A stretch of 62,293 bases of DNA, from the NCBI GenBank assembly GCA_021795235.1, contig JAJYPP010000013.1, forward strand, positions 1 through 62,293. Reading direction: 5' to 3'. Each line of letters starts with the position of its first letter. Position 1 is the first letter of the stretch. Made by a program: the position numbers and the translations under genes. Source of the stretch: a bacterium. GTDB taxonomy: Bacteria > Chloroflexota > Dormibacteria > Aeolococcales > Bog-877. Under the pieces are notes generated by a model that worked only from the letters and a program-made list of their open reading frames with translations, had not been told where the DNA came from and did not search any database. This document shows, in pieces, positions 59,848 to 62,293 of this stretch.

Positions 59848-60413
59848 GCGATGACGATCGCTGTGAGGCGCCGATAGTGGCCGCCGCCTGGCCGGCCGCG
59901 CTACTAACCGTGAGCGATCTGGGGTCGCAGGGTAAGCGCGAGGACCGCAGCGGCGACTGGTTGCTGCAGCGGCTTTCCGACCTGCCGGCGCGGATCGTCC
60001 TGCGCGACCTCCTGCCCGACGAGCCCGACCAGATTTCCCGGTGGCTTCGGCGCACGGTTCTGAAGCTCAACCCCGCCCTGATCGTGTGCACCGGCGGCAC
60101 CGGGCTCCACCCCCGGGATCGGACCCCCGAGGCGCTGCTGGCGGTGGCCGACTATTCGATCCCAGGCTTCGGAGAGGCGATGCGGCGGTCGGGGATGGAA
60201 CACACCCCGCACGCGATCCTCTCCAGGCAGGTGGCAGTGGTCCTGGGCTCCACTTTGATAGTTGCCCTGCCGGGAGCTTTACGGGCCACCCAGGAGAGCC
60301 TGGACGCGGTTTGGCCAGCCCTCCCGCATGCCTTGGAGATGATTGCCGGCCTGCCCCAGGCGAGCACGGAGGCCGGCCACTCCGGCCGTGGAGCGGGGGC
60401 CAGACCCCGGTAG
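59844..60413 (+). CDS. Molybdopterin adenylyltransferase-like protein (MogA/MoaB family)
   Basis: 189 residues from ATG 59844 (ATGA overlap with dCMP deaminase). MoCF fold: LLTVSDLGSQGKREDRSGDW, LIVCTGGTGLHPRDRTPEAL and IVALPGALRATQESLDAVWPAL (in part). The family activates molybdopterin by adenylylation before metal insertion. No other molybdenum cofactor gene is in the window. Its TAG stop is the first half of the next gene's -10-like element. Confidence 0.9.
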   Translation: MSDDDRCEAPIVAAAWPAALLTVSDLGSQGKREDRSGDWLLQRLSDLPARIVLRDLLPDEPDQISRWLRRTVLKLNPALIVCTGGTGLHPRDRTPEALLAVADYSIPGFGEAMRRSGMEHTPHAILSRQVAVVLGSTLIVALPGALRATQESLDAVWPALPHALEMIAGLPQASTEAGHSGRGAGARPR

Positions 60414-60426
60414 AATCGGCCTCGTG
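60411..60426 (+). promoter_or_regulatory. Leaderless promoter of the HAD gene built on a stop codon
   Basis: TAGAAT at 60411-60416, 7 nt before GTG 60424. The TAG ends the MogA/MoaB-like gene. Confidence 0.6.
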
Positions 60427-61119
60427 CCGTACCGGGGCGTGATCTTCGACCTCTACGGCACCCTCATCGACGGCTGGGACGTGACCCAGGCCCGGCAGCG
60501 GACCACCCAGTTGGCAGAGGCGCTCCAGGCCCCGCTCAAGCCCTTTCAAGAGCTCATGGAGCGAACCTACACCGAGCGCGCCACCGCCGCCCTCGGAGAT
60601 CTGCCGCAGATGCTGCGCGAACTCTGCCGCCGGGTGGGCCACGAGCCGCAAGCGGCGGCCCTGGAGCGGGCCGCCGTCCTGCGCTGGGAACAGTTCCGGG
60701 AGGTGCTGAGCCGGCCCCGAGAGGAGACCCCGTCCCTGCTGGCCACCTTGCGCGACCGTGGCCTCCAGGTGGGGGTGATCAGCGACTCCTCTTCGGAGAC
60801 CCCCGAGATCTGGCCCACCCTGAGCTGGACGGCGCCGATTCAAGTGGCTCTGTTCTCCTGGACCGAGAGACGGCGCAAGCCGGCGCCGGAGCTCTACCAC
60901 AAAGCGCTGGCCGGCCTGGGATTGCATGCCTCGGAGGCGCTCTACATCGGCGACGGAGGCAGCCAGGAGCTGAGCGGCGCGGAGTCCTGCGGTCTGACCG
61001 CCCTGCGAATCGACCACCACCCGACTGATCCCGAGGCGCACCTGCGGTTCGACCCCGACGAGGCCTGGCGTGGGCGGGAGCTCGGGACCTTGACGGAGAT
61101 CCTGGCCCTAGTCTCCTGA
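60424..61119 (+). CDS. HAD-superfamily hydrolase
   Basis: 231 residues from GTG 60424. VIFDLYGTL gives the nucleophile Asp9 (second acid replaced by Tyr11, a DxYGT variant), VGVISDSSSETP supplies motif II Ser, RRKPAPELYHKAL the motif III Lys, and YIGDGGSQELSGAESCG motif IV. The Tyr at the +2 position is common in dehalogenase-like HADs and in some phosphatases. The start follows the leaderless element, and an upstream open frame to 60343 is not protein-like. Substrate unknown. Confidence 0.88.
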   Translation: MPYRGVIFDLYGTLIDGWDVTQARQRTTQLAEALQAPLKPFQELMERTYTERATAALGDLPQMLRELCRRVGHEPQAAALERAAVLRWEQFREVLSRPREETPSLLATLRDRGLQVGVISDSSSETPEIWPTLSWTAPIQVALFSWTERRRKPAPELYHKALAGLGLHASEALYIGDGGSQELSGAESCGLTALRIDHHPTDPEAHLRFDPDEAWRGRELGTLTEILALVS

Positions 61120-61290
61120 ACGAGCGTGCGGAAGCCGAGACCGGGCTCCGGCGCGGTTCGTGCCAGTCAAGCCATGGTCGACGTAGATCCGCCCGGGAGC
61201 GACCCCGAGTGCGGCAAGTGCGTTGCGTTGGGCGGTGAGGGCCTGGGCCTCAGTGGAGACCCGGGCGTAGCCGATCTTGAGTCCGCTCAC
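61108..61290 (-). pseudogene. Serine recombinase (resolvase) N-terminal remnant
   Basis: From GTG 61290: LKIGYARVSTEAQALTAQR carries the resolvase signature with the catalytic Ser in ARVST, then YVDHGLTGTNRAG. The frame then loses similarity and stops inside the 3' end of the HAD gene, so only about 45 residues of the catalytic domain remain and the DNA-binding domain is gone. It marks an old insertion or recombination boundary beside the RES-domain gene. Confidence 0.7.
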
Positions 61291-61383
61291 GCGGACAGTG
61301 TGCCGTATGACGCCCCTGTGCGGGATCCTAATTCGGACGGCTCTATTTGGACAGCCACGGGAAGTCCACGCCAGCCGCAAATC

Positions 61384-61407
61384 CTACCGGGAGTACCGTC
61401 CCGGTAG
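61384..61407. terminator. Perfect 9-bp hairpin upstream of the RES gene
   Basis: CTACCGGGA-GTACCG-TCCCGGTAG. It lies between the recombinase remnant and the RES gene. It may be a terminator for either side or part of an old recombination site; no T run follows. Confidence 0.45.
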
Positions 61408-61444
61408 ACGTTCGGGTATTGACACAACCGACGAGCGTGTCCGC

Positions 61445-62041
61445 TTGACGATCCCAGGACTACGGGGAGAGCCGACTGGCCGCCAGACGGTAGATGGCGT
61501 GTTCCTCACGTCGCCCGATGGCGACGAGTTCACTGGTGGCGTCATCGAGCCCACGGTCGACGAGTCGGAACCGCTGGGGGTGCTGGCCAGCTACGTCGAA
61601 CTTCACCCGGTAGAGACCGCTCAAGTCGCCACTGCCGTTCCTGTGCCCGAGCTCCTTCCGGCCGTGCCCGGGGATGGGCGCTGGCAACGAGGCACCGTGG
61701 TGGAGGGCTTTTACCTGGCCGACGAGCCGGGTACGGCGTGGGCGGAATGGTATCGGGCGCTGGCCGAGCTGGGGGTGGCGCCGATGCTCCAGATGCCCCG
61801 GGAACTATGGCGCTACGTGGTCGAGCTTCCCCACCTTGCCGATCTGTCGGGCGCCGACCAGCTGGCCCGGGTGGGCGTGGACCCGCCGGTGCCGACCCGG
61901 AGACAGTGGCCGGTCTACCAAGCGGTGGGCGAAGCCCTCTGGCGTGAAGGCTGGGCCGGCGTTCTCAGCGCCTCGGCTGCTCGGCCTGGCGAGGGCAGGG
62001 GCCTCTGCGTGTTCCGGGTGGCGCCGAGGTCCCAGGCGTGA
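61445..62041 (+). CDS. RES-domain protein (toxin-like NAD-degrading family)
   Basis: 198 residues if read from TTG 61445; the frame is open from 61277. The RES core starts at RWQRGTVVEGFYLADEPGTAWAEWYR (in two parts) near residue 80 and continues with PRELWRYVVELPHLADLSG, WPVYQAVGEALWREGWAGVL and a closing SASAARPGEGRGLCVFRV. RES proteins such as MbcT are toxins that degrade NAD+, normally paired with an Xre/COG5642 antitoxin encoded just upstream. No antitoxin gene is visible here; a recombinase remnant and a hairpin occupy that place. It may have become an orphan toxin or a domesticated enzyme. Confidence 0.75.
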   Translation: MTIPGLRGEPTGRQTVDGVFLTSPDGDEFTGGVIEPTVDESEPLGVLASYVELHPVETAQVATAVPVPELLPAVPGDGRWQRGTVVEGFYLADEPGTAWAEWYRALAELGVAPMLQMPRELWRYVVELPHLADLSGADQLARVGVDPPVPTRRQWPVYQAVGEALWREGWAGVLSASAARPGEGRGLCVFRVAPRSQA

Positions 62042-62293
62042 CTCCAAGCCCGCCGCCAGAGGGCCACCACGAGCCGCCCGCCCCGCCCCAAGGACTCCAC
62101 ACATAAGGCCACTGGGAACAGTCGCGCTCACGGCCCTGATCGCGGCGGCGTCGGGTTGCGAGCAGGTGAGCGCGCTGTTGGCCAGTATCGGCCAACGCGG
62201 GGGTGGGCACAGCAGGAGGTCACCGGTGAGGACGAGGACAGCTCTCGCTCCGGGGAGTCCGATCAGGTCCGGGACATGCTCTCGGTGGTGATC
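62042..62293 (+). other. Unassigned tail of the window
   Basis: No confident gene in the last 252 bp. One frame is open to the edge from about TTG 62156 and is rich in Glu/Asp/Ser (EVTGEDEDSSRSGESDQV), which looks like coding sequence that continues outside. A different frame has a lipobox-like LIAAASGC near 62130. I cannot choose between them. Confidence 0.25.

Noticed and set aside
1-62293. CRISPR array, phage or intact insertion sequence
   Set aside because: I saw no regularly spaced direct repeats, transposase, integrase or phage structural genes. Only a recombinase fragment near 61.2 kb was found.

Overview
The window is about 62 kb of very GC-rich, gene-dense bacterial chromosome, with no rRNA operon, CRISPR array or intact insertion sequence. 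The single tRNA gene, tRNA-Glu(CTC), has an encoded CCA end. Family content is actinobacterial or Terrabacteria-like: DUF3151, PucR, an RDD/SpoIIM/MoxR/DUF58 cluster and coiled-coil CHAP hydrolases. I infer a high-GC Terrabacteria lineage (Actinomycetota, Chloroflexota or a Dormibacterota-like relative). The lifestyle looks like aerobic heterotrophy on amines and peptides with gluconeogenesis (glpX, pckA).

Layout. 0-3.3 kb: a partial UbiA-like frame, hemE, and secreted CHAP and lytic transglycosylase proteins. 3.5-8 kb: an M20 peptidase plus enolase-superfamily racemase pair, small unknown genes and folB. 8-13.7 kb: a sparse type IV secretion-like module (PrgI-like, VirB4-like ATPase, VirB2-like, VirB6-like) with dtd and an unknown gene inside it, and no relaxase or coupling protein. 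13.7-30.3 kb: an amine/GABA-type catabolic island with two PuuB-like FAD oxidases, aminobutyraldehyde dehydrogenase, GabT, a GSA-like aminotransferase, a PucR regulator, a family-5 solute-binding protein, two DppBC-like permeases, an amidohydrolase and a second aldehyde dehydrogenase. 30.3-43.6 kb: a methyltransferase, RDD and SpoIIM proteins, ispH, a tightly overlapped five-gene membrane/MoxR/DUF58 operon, a second CHAP hydrolase, a DHH phosphoesterase and DUF3151. 43.5-53.3 kb: tRNA-Glu, a GH15 enzyme, a glucosaminidase, a membrane pseudokinase divergent from mreB, a single-polypeptide SEDS (RodA/FtsW) plus class B PBP fusion, and an orphan receiver protein. 53.3-62.3 kb: a broken GNAT gene, a nitrilase-family hydrolase, DUF971, glpX, a CBS protein, pckA, an isochorismatase-like hydrolase, dCMP deaminase, MogA/MoaB, a HAD hydrolase, a serine-recombinase remnant, a RES-domain toxin-like protein and an unassigned edge.

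Two things stand out. First, many genes have a TAnnnT or xAnAAT -10-like hexamer 6-8 nt before the start codon, with no Shine-Dalgarno sequence and no leader. This is the signature of leaderless mRNAs, and three times the upstream gene's TAG stop is the first half of that hexamer. Second, the elongation machinery is unusually wired: one polypeptide carries both the SEDS polymerase and the transpeptidase, close to mreB and a degenerate kinase with an external domain. The reduced T4SS-like module among housekeeping genes is the third lead. All functions come from reading protein motifs by eye; no database search was run.
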